This document shows, piece by piece, positions 24,721 to 33,980 of a stretch of DNA of 64,000 bases; position 1 is the stretch's first letter, and the number at the start of each line of letters is the position of its first letter. Below the pieces are notes generated by a model. That model was not told the origin of the DNA. It was given only the letters and a program-made list of their open reading frames with translations, and made no database searches. A program made the position numbers and the translations under genes. Origin of the DNA: Microbacterium hydrocarbonoxydans (lineage in GTDB: Bacteria; Actinomycetota; Actinomycetes; Actinomycetales; Microbacteriaceae). The stretch is from positions 496,001 to 560,000 of the forward strand of contig NZ_JAAKXW010000002.1 of assembly GCF_011752045.1 (NCBI RefSeq), read 5' to 3'.

Positions 24721-25599
24721 TCAGCCCTTGACAGCGCCCTGGGTGACGCCTTCCATGACCCAGCGCTGCGTGAACAGGTAGGCCACGATCGCGGGCGCCA
24801 TCGCCATGAGGTACGACGCGAAGGACACGTGGTAGTTGTTGCTGAACTGAGTCTGGAACAGGTTCTGCCGCACCGGCAGGGTCTGCAGCGCCGGGTCGGA
24901 GATGATCAGCGACGGCATCATGAAGTCGTTCCACGCGTAGAGGAAGGCGAAGATGCCGACCGTGGCGCTCATCGGCGCGAGCAGCGGGAAGATCATGTGC
25001 CAGAACGTCTGCCAGGTCGACGCCCCGTCGATGCGCGCGCTCTCCTCGAGCTCCAGCGGGATCGACCGCAGGAACGCGGTGAACAGCAGCACGCTGAAGC
25101 TCAGCTGGAACATCGTGGCGAGGATGATCACGCCGAACGGGTTGTCCAGGCCCACCCGGCCGGTGAGCTGGATCTGCGGCAGCGCCACGACGGGGAACGG
25201 GATGAACATCGCCGCGAGCAGGTAGAAGAACGAGTAGCGGAAGAGCTTCCTGTCCCAGTTCCGCACGATCGCGTAGGAGGCGAACGCAGCGAGCACGATC
25301 GTCGCGATCACGGTGCCGGCCGTGACGAGCAGCGAGATGCCGGCGCCGACGGGGAACTTCGTGAGGTTCCACGCCTCGATGAAGCCCTCGATGCTGAACG
25401 GCGCGGGGAAGGAGAAGGCGTTGCCGTCGACGGCCTGGCTCTGCGTCTTGAACGCCATCGAGATGGTGACGTAGAGCGGCAGCAGCACGGTGACGGCGCA
25501 CAGGATGAGGATGATCGTGCCCGACCAGTTCACCCGCTCCATCTTGATGCGGGGCTTGCGGCCGGATGCCGTGACGGTGGTGAGGGTCTGCGTGGACAT
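24721..25599 (-). CDS. sugar ABC transporter permease (MalG type)
   Basis: The protein has 292 residues and six membrane helices. The cytoplasmic EAA loop reads EESARIDGASTWQTFWHMIF. The C-terminus WVMEGVTQGAVKG is typical of CUT1-family MalG permeases. Together with the next gene it forms the channel for an oligosaccharide, probably an alpha-glucoside, given the glucosidase beside it. Its ATG shares one base with the upstream stop codon (TGATG). No ATPase gene is in the operon, so a shared MsmK-type ATPase elsewhere must energise it. Confidence 0.93.
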   Translation of the reverse strand: MSTQTLTTVTASGRKPRIKMERVNWSGTIILILCAVTVLLPLYVTISMAFKTQSQAVDGNAFSFPAPFSIEGFIEAWNLTKFPVGAGISLLVTAGTVIATIVLAAFASYAIVRNWDRKLFRYSFFYLLAAMFIPFPVVALPQIQLTGRVGLDNPFGVIILATMFQLSFSVLLFTAFLRSIPLELEESARIDGASTWQTFWHMIFPLLAPMSATVGIFAFLYAWNDFMMPSLIISDPALQTLPVRQNLFQTQFSNNYHVSFASYLMAMAPAIVAYLFTQRWVMEGVTQGAVKG

Positions 25600-26510
25600 C
25601 AGAGCGCGTTCCTTCCGCGGGTCAGCGAGAGCTGCAGGACGGAGATGAGGATGGCGACGATGAAGAAGATCGTCGCGTTGGCCATCTGGTAGGCGTAGTC
25701 GCCGCCGTTGAAGCCCGCGATCACGGTCATCGCGATGCTGCGGGTGGAGGTGCCGGGGCCGCCGTTGGTGAGGCCGACGATGATGTCGTAGGCGTTCAGG
25801 AAGCCCTTGAACCCGAGGATGACGTTGATCACGACGTAGCCCGCAACCAGGGGGATGGTGATGCGGGTGAGCTGCTGCACCTTGTTGGCGCCGTCGATGT
25901 CGGCGGCCTCGTACACGTCGCCCGGCACCGACAGGAGGCCCGCGATGTAGATGAGCAGCGTGCCGGGGATCGCCTGCCACGCGGTGACGATGACGATCGC
26001 GATCCAGGCGAGGTCGGGGTTGGCGAGCAGGCTCGTCTCCAGCCACGGGATGCCGGTGGCGGCACCCGCTGCGGGCAGCGAGTTCGAGAACAGGAAGTTG
26101 AAGACGTAGGCGATGATGATGCCGGAGATCACCATCGGGATCACGAAGATCGTCCGCAGCCCGGTCTTGAAGCGGATGCGGGAGGTCAGGCCGACCGCCA
26201 GCAGGAACGCGATCACGTTGACGACGATCACCGTGGCGATCGAGAAGCCGAACGTGAACAGGTAGCTCTGCAGGATGGCCGGGTCGCTGAAGATCGCGAT
26301 GTAGTTGGTGAGGCCGTTGAAGCTCCACTCGCCGATGCCGATCGAGTCGGTGAAGCTGAAGAAGATGCCCATCACCCCGGGCAGCGTGATCGCCAGCGTG
26401 AACAGGATCACCGTCGGGATGAGGAACAGGTAGTAGATCGGCTCCACGCGCTTCGTGCTGCGCCGGGCCGTGCGGTCGCCACGGGTGACGATGGTCGTCG
26501 TGGTGCTCAT
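25599..26510 (-). CDS. sugar ABC transporter permease (MalF type)
   Basis: The protein has 303 residues and six membrane helices. The EAA loop reads YEAADIDGANKVQQLTRITI. LTNGGPGTSTRSIAMTVI is typical of CUT1 MalF-like permeases. It is the partner of the MalG-type gene that follows it with a one-base overlap. It overlaps the binding-protein gene by 4 bp, so all are one transcript. Confidence 0.93.
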   Translation of the reverse strand: MSTTTTIVTRGDRTARRSTKRVEPIYYLFLIPTVILFTLAITLPGVMGIFFSFTDSIGIGEWSFNGLTNYIAIFSDPAILQSYLFTFGFSIATVIVVNVIAFLLAVGLTSRIRFKTGLRTIFVIPMVISGIIIAYVFNFLFSNSLPAAGAATGIPWLETSLLANPDLAWIAIVIVTAWQAIPGTLLIYIAGLLSVPGDVYEAADIDGANKVQQLTRITIPLVAGYVVINVILGFKGFLNAYDIIVGLTNGGPGTSTRSIAMTVIAGFNGGDYAYQMANATIFFIVAILISVLQLSLTRGRNAL

Positions 26511-27808
26511 TCTCCGGACTCCTCTGTCGTCGGAACGGGGGCGCGGAACGCGAGTCGCGCCCAGTCCGCGTCCATGGTGCGCAGCATCGCTGCCGGGTCC
26601 GCGCCGAGCACGATGGCCTGCGCGTAGTTGAAGACCGGGATGGTCTTGGGCACGAGCACGGAGGGGCCCTGGTACACCTGGCCGGCGTCGTAGTACTCGA
26701 TCATCCCCTCGATGCGCGGGTCGTCGGGGGCGGCGGCATCCTTCGTCGGCGTGAAGCCGAGCTGGGACGCGTTGTACGCCTCGATGTTCTCCGGCAGGTA
26801 GAGGAACTCCAGGAAGTCGCGGGCGGCCTCCTTGTGCCGCGAGCCCTCCGGGATCATCGCCGCGAGGTCCATGTTGACCCGCACGGCGAGATCGGAGGCG
26901 TCGTCGGTCATCGGCAGCGGGAAGGTGCCGAGCTCGAGGTCGGGGGCGGTCTTCGCGATCTCGCTGAAGGCCCACGGGCCCTGCAGGTACATCGCCGCCT
27001 CGCCCTTCGAGAACGCGAGGTTGCCGTCGCCGTAGCCGCGGCTGGCGGCATCCTCGTTGACGTAGTTCCCGGTGAGCTCGAGCATCCGGTCGACCGGGGC
27101 TGCGAAGTCCTTCTCGAACGAGACGTCGGAGTCGGGACCGACGTCAGCGCCCTCCGCGGCGAGGTCGTCGTAGAACTCGACGACGTCGAGCGAGCCGCCG
27201 ACGGAGTAGTCGTACCAGCCCTGCCCGATCGTCCAGTCGTCCTTGAACGTGGCGTAGAACGGGGTGATGCCGGCGGCCTGCAGCTGGTCGCAGACGGCGA
27301 TGAGCTCGTCCCAGGTGGTCGGCACCTCGAGGCCCTGAGCCTCGAAGATCTCCTTGTTGTAGATCACGGAGGACGCCATAACCGAGTACGGCAGGGCGCT
27401 GATCCGGCCCGCGCAGGAGCCGTACTGGTCCATGAGCGGCTGCAGGTCCTCGCGGACGGATGCCGCGGCGTCGGTGCCGGTGAGGTCGCTGAGCGTGCAC
27501 CGCTGCACGAAGCGGGCGACCTCCATGTTGTAGTTGGCGAGCATGATGTCCGGCGGGTTGCCGCGGACGAAGCTCGCCGAGACCACGTCGACGCCCGAGG
27601 TGTCGATCTCGACGTGCACGTCATCCTGGGAGGCGTTGTACTGCGCGACGAGATCGGTCATGAACTCGATCGCCTCGCGCTTGCTGAACGTGAAGCGGAT
27701 GGTCTCCGCCCCGTCGCCGGCTGCGCAGCCGGCGAGCGCCGTGCCGAGCAGGGCGAGCGCGGTCGCGCCGGCGGCGAGCCGGATCGCGCGTGTGGATTTC
27801 ACAGACAC
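26507..27808 (-). CDS. sugar-binding lipoprotein of the ABC importer
   Basis: The protein has 433 residues from the GTG at 27808, which lies 6 nt behind GGAAGG. An ATG 24 bp upstream (27832) is possible but has no ribosome binding site. The lipoprotein signal ends in ALAGCAAG. The mature protein has the family 1 solute-binding fold (NPPDIMLANYNME, VPTTWDELIAVCDQL, GEAAMYLQGPWAFSEI). It would capture an alpha-glucoside for the two permeases. A dyad (27836-27870) immediately upstream is a likely operator for the divergent ROK regulator. Confidence 0.9.
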   Translation of the reverse strand: MSVKSTRAIRLAAGATALALLGTALAGCAAGDGAETIRFTFSKREAIEFMTDLVAQYNASQDDVHVEIDTSGVDVVSASFVRGNPPDIMLANYNMEVARFVQRCTLSDLTGTDAAASVREDLQPLMDQYGSCAGRISALPYSVMASSVIYNKEIFEAQGLEVPTTWDELIAVCDQLQAAGITPFYATFKDDWTIGQGWYDYSVGGSLDVVEFYDDLAAEGADVGPDSDVSFEKDFAAPVDRMLELTGNYVNEDAASRGYGDGNLAFSKGEAAMYLQGPWAFSEIAKTAPDLELGTFPLPMTDDASDLAVRVNMDLAAMIPEGSRHKEAARDFLEFLYLPENIEAYNASQLGFTPTKDAAAPDDPRIEGMIEYYDAGQVYQGPSVLVPKTIPVFNYAQAIVLGADPAAMLRTMDADWARLAFRAPVPTTEESGE

Positions 27809-27835
27809 CGTCGTCCTTCCGAGTTTGTACATCCG

Positions 27836-27870
27836 TTGACTAAATCTAGTGAGCGAATTTACTTCGTCAA
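27836..27870. promoter_or_regulatory. operator candidate for the ROK regulator
   Basis: An interrupted dyad: TTGAC-TAAAT (27836-27845) and ATTTA-(CTTC)-GTCAA (27857-27870). This is the most A/T-rich stretch in the neighbourhood, and it includes the minus-strand TAGATT hexamer. It lies between the importer and the divergent ROK gene, the expected place for a shared operator. Confidence 0.45.
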
Positions 27871-27910
27871 GAGGTACTGTCTCATTGGAGGAGAGGGGAG
27901 GTCAAGACCC

Positions 27911-29131
27911 GTGGCAGAAGTTTCCGCAGACCTGGGCACCGGGCGCGCGAGCGTCGGCGCCGTGCTCGACTTCGCCTGGACCGCAGGCGAATTCACCGCC
28001 ACCGATGTCATGGCCGCCACCTCGCTCACCCGCTCGACGGCGATCGACGCGGTGGACACCTTGGTCAGCGGCGGAATCCTGCGCGAGCTGCCGAACGCGC
28101 GCGCCGTCGGGGCCTACCGCGCCGGCCGCCCTGCCCGGCGCTTCGCCCTGGCGCCGGACCTCGGCGTCGTCGTCGGCATCGACGCCGGAGACACGCACCT
28201 CGCCGTCACCGTCGCCGACCTGCTGGAGACCACCCTGGTGCAGCACCGCGCCGAGGTCGACCCGGATGAGACGCCGGAGCAGCGCCGCGCCGTCATCCTC
28301 GCGCGGCTCGAGGAGGCCCTCGCCGAGGCCGGCCGGACCCGCGACGACGTGCTCGCGATCTGCGTCGGCGTCGCCGCCCCGGTGAACCGCGCCGGCAGCT
28401 CCCCGCCGCACCCCGACGGTTTCTGGGAGCGCACGAACCCGGGGCTCACCGAGGCCCTGCGCGGCTGGGCGCCGGTCGTCGAGATCAAGAACGACGCCCT
28501 GCTCGCGGCCGTCGCCGAGGGCTCGCAGGGAGCGGCGATCGGATGCCGCGACTACGTGGCCCTGCTCGCCGGCGAGCGCTTCGGCGGCGGCGTCGTCGTC
28601 GACGGGCACCTGCTGCACGGCGCGCACGGCGGCGTCGGCGAGGGCGTGGTGTTCGACCACATCATCGGCGTCGGCTCGGCCTTCGGCCTCGGCCCGAGCC
28701 TGCACCACCAGCTGCTCGCAGCCGTGGACTCCGGCGAGGTCGACCCCGGCAGCCCGGTGGGACGGCTCGTCGGCGCAGACCGCATCGACACGCGCCAGCT
28801 GCTCGCCCTCGCCGCCGCCGGCGACGCCGACGCCCTGCTCGTCACCGGGCGGCTCGGTGAGATCGTCGCCCGGATCGTCGGCGTGCTGGGCAGCATGTAC
28901 GACCCCGCGCGCGTGATCATCTGCGGCGCCATGGCCGAGAGCATCGAACCCGTCCTCGCCGCCGCCAGGGCCGTGCTGCCCGAGCAGCTCCATCTGCCCG
29001 CGCCGGACCTGATCGCCTCCTCGCTCGGCGTGGAGGTCGTGTCGCTCGGGGCCGTGGCGAGCGCGCGGCGGGCGGCGCAGGAGCGCGCGGTGCCGCTGCT
29101 GGCCGAGCAGCGGCTCGCGGTGCGGGCGTAG
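27911..29131 (+). CDS. ROK-family transcriptional regulator
   Basis: The protein has 406 residues. An N-terminal winged helix (GEFTATDVMAATSLTRSTAI, about 25-44) is followed by a ROK sugar-kinase-like domain (VVVGIDAGDTHLAVTVAD, VEIKNDALLAAVAEG). The Cys-rich zinc motif CXCGXXGCXE of most ROK proteins is missing here; the corresponding region reads GAHGGVGEGVVFDHI. Start: GTG at 27911 with a GGGGAGG site. It is divergent from the alpha-glucoside importer and presumably represses it until sugar binds. Confidence 0.9.
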   Translation: MAEVSADLGTGRASVGAVLDFAWTAGEFTATDVMAATSLTRSTAIDAVDTLVSGGILRELPNARAVGAYRAGRPARRFALAPDLGVVVGIDAGDTHLAVTVADLLETTLVQHRAEVDPDETPEQRRAVILARLEEALAEAGRTRDDVLAICVGVAAPVNRAGSSPPHPDGFWERTNPGLTEALRGWAPVVEIKNDALLAAVAEGSQGAAIGCRDYVALLAGERFGGGVVVDGHLLHGAHGGVGEGVVFDHIIGVGSAFGLGPSLHHQLLAAVDSGEVDPGSPVGRLVGADRIDTRQLLALAAAGDADALLVTGRLGEIVARIVGVLGSMYDPARVIICGAMAESIEPVLAAARAVLPEQLHLPAPDLIASSLGVEVVSLGAVASARRAAQERAVPLLAEQRLAVRA

Positions 29132-29150
29132 CCCGCGGCATCCGCTCCGG

Positions 29151-30494
29151 TCAGTCGACGAGCAGCGCGGGCTCCTCCAGCACCGACGCCACGTCGGCGA
29201 TGAAGCGGCTCATGCCGTCGCCGTCGATCACACGGTGATCGAAGGAGCCGGCGACGGTGGTCACCCAGCGCGGGCGCACCTCGCCGTCGACGACCCACGG
29301 CTTCTGGCTGATCGTGCCCATGGCCACGATGCCGGCCTCGCCGGGGTTGATGATCGGGGTGCCGGCATCCATGCCGAAGACGCCGATGTTCGTGATCGTG
29401 ATGGTGCCGCCCTGCTGGTCGGCGGGGCTCGTCTTGCCCTCCCGGGCGGTGAGCGTGAGGCGGTTCAGCGCGCGGGCGAGGTCCTTCATGCCGAGGTCCT
29501 GCGCGTCCTTGATGTTCGGCACGAGGAGTCCCCGCGGAGTCGCGGCGGCGATGCCGAGGTTCACGTAGTGGCGCACGACGATCTCGGGGCCGTTCTCGGT
29601 CTCGACCCAGGCGGCGTTCACCATCGGCGTGCGGCGGGCGGCCCAGATCACGGCGCGGGCCATGATGAGCAGCGGCGAGACACGGATGTCGGCGTACTCC
29701 GGCGCGGCCTTGAGGCGCTTCACGAGCTCCATCGTCCGGCTCGCGTCGACTTCCTTCCACACCGTGACGTGCGGGGCGGAGTAGGCGCTCTGCACCATCG
29801 CCGAGGAGGTCGCCTTGCGGACACCCTTCACGGGGATCGACTCGGTGCGGCCGTCGTCGTTCACCGCGGATGCCGGCGCCGGCGCGACGCCCCTGGCCAG
29901 GCCGACCGGGGCGGTCTGCGGCGCGGGCACGGTCTCCTCGCGGACGTCGCCCCACTCGGGGGTCTGGATGTTGCGGAACACGCTCGCCTGCGAGGCGTGC
30001 TTCATCACGTCGTCGCGGGTGACCTCGCCGTCGGCGCCGGTGGGGGTGACGGTCGTGAGATCGACGCCGAGGTCGCGGGCCAGCTTGCGGATCGGCGGCT
30101 TCGCGATCACGCCGACCGAGGAGCGCACCGGGCGCTCAGCCGGGCGCTTGCGTCGGGAGGTGGCCCCTCCCCCGGTGCCGTAGCCGACGAGCACCGAGCC
30201 TCCGGCCTCCTCTGCCGCGGGCGCGGCCGGCGCCGCCGGGGCCGCGGGGGCGGCATCCGTGACGAAGGTGATGATCGGGGTGCCGACCTCGACCGTCGCG
30301 CCCTCGGCGGCGAGCAGCTCGCCGACGACGCCGGCGTGCGGTGAGGGCAGCTCGACGAGCGACTTGGCCGTCTCGATCTCGCAGATCACGTCGTTGATCG
30401 CGACGGTGTCGCCGGGGGCGACCTTCCACGACACGATCTCAGCCTCGGTGAGGCCCTCGCCGACGTCCGGGAGGTTGAAGTTCTGCGTGCTCAT
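29151..30494 (-). CDS. 2-oxo-acid dehydrogenase E2 (dihydrolipoamide acyltransferase)
   Basis: The protein has 447 residues. One lipoyl domain (1-78) carries the lipoylated Lys44 in ETAKS. An Ala/Pro linker (80-96) is followed by a peripheral-subunit-binding domain (about 126-168, [15 protein letters not shown]) and the acyltransferase core (about 215-445) with FDHRVIDGD. It transfers acyl groups from E1 to CoA. With E1beta and E1alpha upstream it forms a branched-chain or pyruvate type complex. No E3 gene lies nearby. A family A palindrome separates it from E1beta. Confidence 0.93.
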   Translation of the reverse strand: MSTQNFNLPDVGEGLTEAEIVSWKVAPGDTVAINDVICEIETAKSLVELPSPHAGVVGELLAAEGATVEVGTPIITFVTDAAPAAPAAPAAPAAEEAGGSVLVGYGTGGGATSRRKRPAERPVRSSVGVIAKPPIRKLARDLGVDLTTVTPTGADGEVTRDDVMKHASQASVFRNIQTPEWGDVREETVPAPQTAPVGLARGVAPAPASAVNDDGRTESIPVKGVRKATSSAMVQSAYSAPHVTVWKEVDASRTMELVKRLKAAPEYADIRVSPLLIMARAVIWAARRTPMVNAAWVETENGPEIVVRHYVNLGIAAATPRGLLVPNIKDAQDLGMKDLARALNRLTLTAREGKTSPADQQGGTITITNIGVFGMDAGTPIINPGEAGIVAMGTISQKPWVVDGEVRPRWVTTVAGSFDHRVIDGDGMSRFIADVASVLEEPALLVD

Positions 30495-30516
30495 GATTGA
30501 TCCTCTCGTGCACGGC

Positions 30517-30602
30517 GTTCAGAACTCCTCAAGAACGCACCGGAAAGGGCCGGAATCGCGGATCCGGAGCCGAGATCCGGCGTTGTCCGAGGAGTTGTGA
30601 AC
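30517..30602. repeat. intergenic inverted repeat (family A, copy 2)
   Basis: Arms of 14 bp (30517-30530 and 30589-30602) with one mismatch, 58 nt apart. The ends GTTCAGAACTCCTC / GAGGAGTTGTGAAC nearly match the copy at 20037-20134, but the interior is different. It lies inside the E1beta-E2 gap of one operon, so it is not simply a terminator. Confidence 0.7.
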
Positions 30603-30614
30603 ATGGAACGACTG

Positions 30615-31595
30615 TCAGTAGGCCAGCGAGCGGTCGACGGCCTCGAGGATGCGATCCGCATCCGGGAGGTACGCGCCCTCGAGCTTCGCGGGCGGGAAAG
30701 GGGTGTCGTAACCGGACACCCGCAGCACCGGCGCCTCGAGGGCGTAGAAGGCGCGCTCCATGACGGTCGCCGCGACCTCGCTGCCGAGGCTGGTGAACTG
30801 GGGAGCCTCCTGCGCGTAGACCATGCGTCCGGTCTTGCGCACCGAGTCGAGGATCGGCTCGTAGTCGATCGGCGACAGCGAGCGCACGTCGACGACCTCG
30901 CAGCTGGTGCCCTCGGCCTCGGCGAGCGCTGCTGCCTGCAGCAGCGTCGTGACGATCGCGCCGTGACCGACGAGGGTGACGTCGGTGCCGGTCCGCACGA
31001 CCCGGGAGGCGTGCAGCGGCACGGCCGACGCGTCGAGCTCGACCTCGCCCTTCTGCCAGTACCGGCTCTTCGGCTCCATGAAGATCACGGGGTCGTTCGA
31101 GGCGATCGCCTCCTGGATCATCCAGTAGGCGTCGTTCGGCGTCGACGGCGACACCACACGCAGGCCCGGGGTGTGCGTGAAGTACGCCTCCGGGCTCTCC
31201 TGGTGGTGCTCGACGGCGCCGATGTGCCCGCCGTAGGGGATGCGGATCACGATCGGCAGGGAAAGCCTGCCCTCGTGCCGGTTCGTGAGCTTCGCGAGCT
31301 GCGTGGTGATCTGGTCGAATGCCGGGAACACGAACCCGTCGAACTGGATCTCGATGACGGGACGGAACCCGGCCATGGCGAGCCCGATCGCGGTGCCGAC
31401 GATGCCCGACTCGGCGAGCGGGGTGTCGAGCACGCGGCGGTCGCCGAAGTCGCGCTGCAGGTGCTCGGTCACGCGGAACACGCCGCCGAGCTTGCCGATG
31501 TCCTCACCCATGAGCAGGACCCGGTCGTCGTCCTCCATGGCCTTGCGCAGGCCTGCGTTCATCGCCTTGCTGAGCGGCATCGTCTCCAGAGCCAT
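30615..31595 (-). CDS. 2-oxo-acid dehydrogenase E1 beta subunit
   Basis: The protein has 326 residues, normal for the beta chain of the heterotetrameric E1. VLLMGEDIGKLGGVFRVT, DTPLAESGIVGTAIGLAM and VVDVRSLSPIDYEPI match. It binds the thiamine diphosphate aminopyrimidine ring with the alpha subunit. The ATG at 31595 lies 2 nt past the stop of E1alpha. Confidence 0.94.
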   Translation of the reverse strand: MALETMPLSKAMNAGLRKAMEDDDRVLLMGEDIGKLGGVFRVTEHLQRDFGDRRVLDTPLAESGIVGTAIGLAMAGFRPVIEIQFDGFVFPAFDQITTQLAKLTNRHEGRLSLPIVIRIPYGGHIGAVEHHQESPEAYFTHTPGLRVVSPSTPNDAYWMIQEAIASNDPVIFMEPKSRYWQKGEVELDASAVPLHASRVVRTGTDVTLVGHGAIVTTLLQAAALAEAEGTSCEVVDVRSLSPIDYEPILDSVRKTGRMVYAQEAPQFTSLGSEVAATVMERAFYALEAPVLRVSGYDTPFPPAKLEGAYLPDADRILEAVDRSLAY

Positions 31596-31597
31596 GA

Positions 31598-32722
31598 TCA
31601 GTTGCCTCCCTCGAACGACGCCTCGTAGGCGGCACGCCACGCCTTCTGCTCGGCCATCAGCGGATGCGGCTCGCTGTACACGTGGTCGAAGATCAGGTCG
31701 GGGCTCGGCGGGCCGAGCTCCACGGTGCGGGCGCGAAGGTCCTCCGCGGCATCCGCCGCCTCGGCATCAACCCCGGCAAAGAAGGCGTCCGACGCTCCCT
31801 TGCCGGCGAGGAACGCGCGCATGCGCACGATCGGGTCGCGCTCGGCCCACGCCTGCTCCTCCTCGGAGCCGCGGTACTTGGTCGGGTCGTCGCTGGTGGT
31901 GTGCGCGCCGAGCCGGTAGGTCACGGCCTCGATCGCGCGGGGGCCGAGACCGGAACGCGCCTCGTCGAGGGCCACGCGGGAGACCGCATAGCTCGCGAGG
32001 ACGTCATTGCCGTCGACGCGGACGCTCGGGATGCCGTAGCCGGCGCTGCGCTCGACGAGCGGCACCCGCGACTGGGTGCTCACCGGGACCGAGATCGCCC
32101 AGTGGTTGTTCTGCAGGAAGAACACGGTCGGCGCCTGGTAGCTGGCGGCGAAGACCATCGCCTCGTGCACGTCGCCCTGGCTGGAGGCGCCGTCGCCGTA
32201 GTAGACGATGACGGCCTCGTCTCGCTCGGGGTCGCCGGTGCCGGTGCGGCCGTCGAAGGAGAGGCCCATCGCATAGCCGGCGGCGTGCAGGGTCTGCGAG
32301 CCGAGCACGAGCGTGTACAGGCGGGTGTTACCGTTCTTCGGGTCCGCCGGATCCCAGCCGCCGTGCGAGACGCCCCGCATGAGCTTGATGATGTCCACCG
32401 GGTCGACGCCGCGGATGCGCGTGACCACGTGCTCGCGGTAGGAGGGGAAGATCGTGTCCTGCGCGCGGGCGGCGCGCCCGGAGCCGACCTGCGCCGCCTC
32501 CTGCCCGCGGGACGGCGGCCACAGGGCGAGCTGTCCCTGGCGCTGCAGGTTGGTGGCCTGGGTGTCGATCGCGCGGATGACGACCATGTCCCGGTAGAAC
32601 TGCTCGAGCTCGGCGTCGCCGATCGCCTCGATCAGCGGCAGGTACCGCTCGGCGGCGGGACTCGGTGCGAAGCGGCCGCCCTGATCCAGGACGCGGACGA
32701 GTTCAGTCTCAGGCGAGGTCAC
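31598..32722 (-). CDS. 2-oxo-acid dehydrogenase E1 alpha subunit
   Basis: The protein has 374 residues. The thiamine diphosphate motif is GDGASSQGDVHEAMVFAA ending in NN, and LGAHTTSDDPTKYR is the phosphorylation-loop region of the family. Branched-chain type E1 alpha (BkdA) is the closest form by its N-terminus and by PSRGQEAAQVGSG, but pyruvate as substrate cannot be excluded. GTG start at 32722, 6 nt behind TAGCGT (32734-32729): leaderless. First gene of the E1alpha-E1beta-E2 cluster. Confidence 0.94.
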   Translation of the reverse strand: MTSPETELVRVLDQGGRFAPSPAAERYLPLIEAIGDAELEQFYRDMVVIRAIDTQATNLQRQGQLALWPPSRGQEAAQVGSGRAARAQDTIFPSYREHVVTRIRGVDPVDIIKLMRGVSHGGWDPADPKNGNTRLYTLVLGSQTLHAAGYAMGLSFDGRTGTGDPERDEAVIVYYGDGASSQGDVHEAMVFAASYQAPTVFFLQNNHWAISVPVSTQSRVPLVERSAGYGIPSVRVDGNDVLASYAVSRVALDEARSGLGPRAIEAVTYRLGAHTTSDDPTKYRGSEEEQAWAERDPIVRMRAFLAGKGASDAFFAGVDAEAADAAEDLRARTVELGPPSPDLIFDHVYSEPHPLMAEQKAWRAAYEASFEGGN

Positions 32723-32807
32723 GGTCCCACGCTACTCGCGCCCGCATGCCGGGTCACGCATACCTAGGACGCCCTCGTATCTGTCCGGAACCCGGAGAAA
32801 TGGCCGG

Positions 32808-33884
32808 TCAGAGGGCTCCGCGGAGCGCGGCGGCGACGTCGAGGATCCGGGCGACGGAGTCCTCCTCGCCCACGGAGATGCGGATGCCGTCGCCCGAGAA
32901 CGGTCGCACGATGAGGTCGTTCTGCACGAGCGTCGCCGCCGCGGCATCCGTCTGCTCGCCGGTGGGCAGCCACACGAAGTTGCCCTGGGCGTCGGGGACG
33001 TCCCATCCCTGTGCACGGAGACCCTCGACGAGGCGGGTGCGGCGCTCGACGATGACGTCGACCCGGGCGAGGAGCTCCTTCTCGGCGTCGAGGCTCGCGA
33101 TGGCGGCGTTCTCGGCGGCCCCGGTGACGGACAGGGGGATGCCGGTGGTGCGGGCGGCGTCGAGGACCTTCTCGTTGCCGATCGCGTAGCCGATGCGAAG
33201 CCCGGCGAGCCCGTACGCCTTGGAGAAGGTGCGCAGCACGACGACGTTCGGGTGGCGTTCGAAGACGCGCTCGGCGAGGCCGTCGATCGCGTCCGGAGCG
33301 GTGACGAACTCGGCGTAGGCCTCGTCGAGGACGATGAGCACGTCGGCCGGAACCCGCTCGACGAAGTTCGCGAACTCGTCGCCCGTGATGATCGGTCCGG
33401 TGGGGTTGTTCGGGGTGCACAGGATGATCGCGCGGGTGCGGTCAGTGACGGCATCCGCCATCGCGTCGAGGTCGTGACGGGAGTCGGCGGTGAGCGGCAC
33501 CTGCACGCCGGTCGCCCCGGCGACGAGCGGGAGGCTGGGATAGGCCTCGAAGGAGCGCCACGCGTAGATCACCTCGTCGCCCACGGAGGACGTCGCGAGG
33601 ATCAGCTGATGCAGGATCGAGACGCTGCCGGCTGCGACGTGGACCTGGTTCGGGTCGACGGCGTATCGCGCGGCGAGCCGCTCGCGCAGCCGGCCGGCGG
33701 TGGCGTCGGGGTAGCGGTTGATCGGCGTCGCGCGCTGCAGTGCGTCGACCACGGAGGGCAGCGGCTCGAACGGGTTCTCGTTGCTGGAGAGCTTGAACGC
33801 CTCCGGCCCGGCCTGCTTCCCCTGGCGGTACGGCGCGAGGGCGGCGATGGCGGGGCGGATGCGCGGCAGGATCGGGTCGGTCAC
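32808..33884 (-). CDS. hisC: histidinol-phosphate/aromatic aminotransferase
   Basis: The protein has 358 residues and is a fold-type I PLP enzyme of the HisC/Pat group: KLSSNENPF, CTPNNPTGP, VLDEAYAEF and the Schiff-base Lys in TFSKAYGLAGLRIGY. It transaminates histidinol phosphate or aromatic 2-oxo acids. As it stands alone, away from other his genes, it may be the aromatic Pat paralog. GTG start at 33884, 6 nt behind TACACT: leaderless. Confidence 0.92.
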   Translation of the reverse strand: MTDPILPRIRPAIAALAPYRQGKQAGPEAFKLSSNENPFEPLPSVVDALQRATPINRYPDATAGRLRERLAARYAVDPNQVHVAAGSVSILHQLILATSSVGDEVIYAWRSFEAYPSLPLVAGATGVQVPLTADSRHDLDAMADAVTDRTRAIILCTPNNPTGPIITGDEFANFVERVPADVLIVLDEAYAEFVTAPDAIDGLAERVFERHPNVVVLRTFSKAYGLAGLRIGYAIGNEKVLDAARTTGIPLSVTGAAENAAIASLDAEKELLARVDVIVERRTRLVEGLRAQGWDVPDAQGNFVWLPTGEQTDAAAATLVQNDLIVRPFSGDGIRISVGEEDSVARILDVAAALRGAL

Positions 33885-33980
33885 GCTCCCAGTGTAGGAG
33901 GGGCGCGGATGCGGCCGCCCGGCGCATACCGGCATCCGCCCTTCGACAAACCCGGGGGCCGGTGCGAGACTGGGCGGACC

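Noticed and set aside
26834..27910. N-terminal extension of the ROK protein upstream of 27911
   Set aside because: It would run through the importer gene on the other strand. The GTG at 27911 has a ribosome binding site and begins the family's expected N-terminus.
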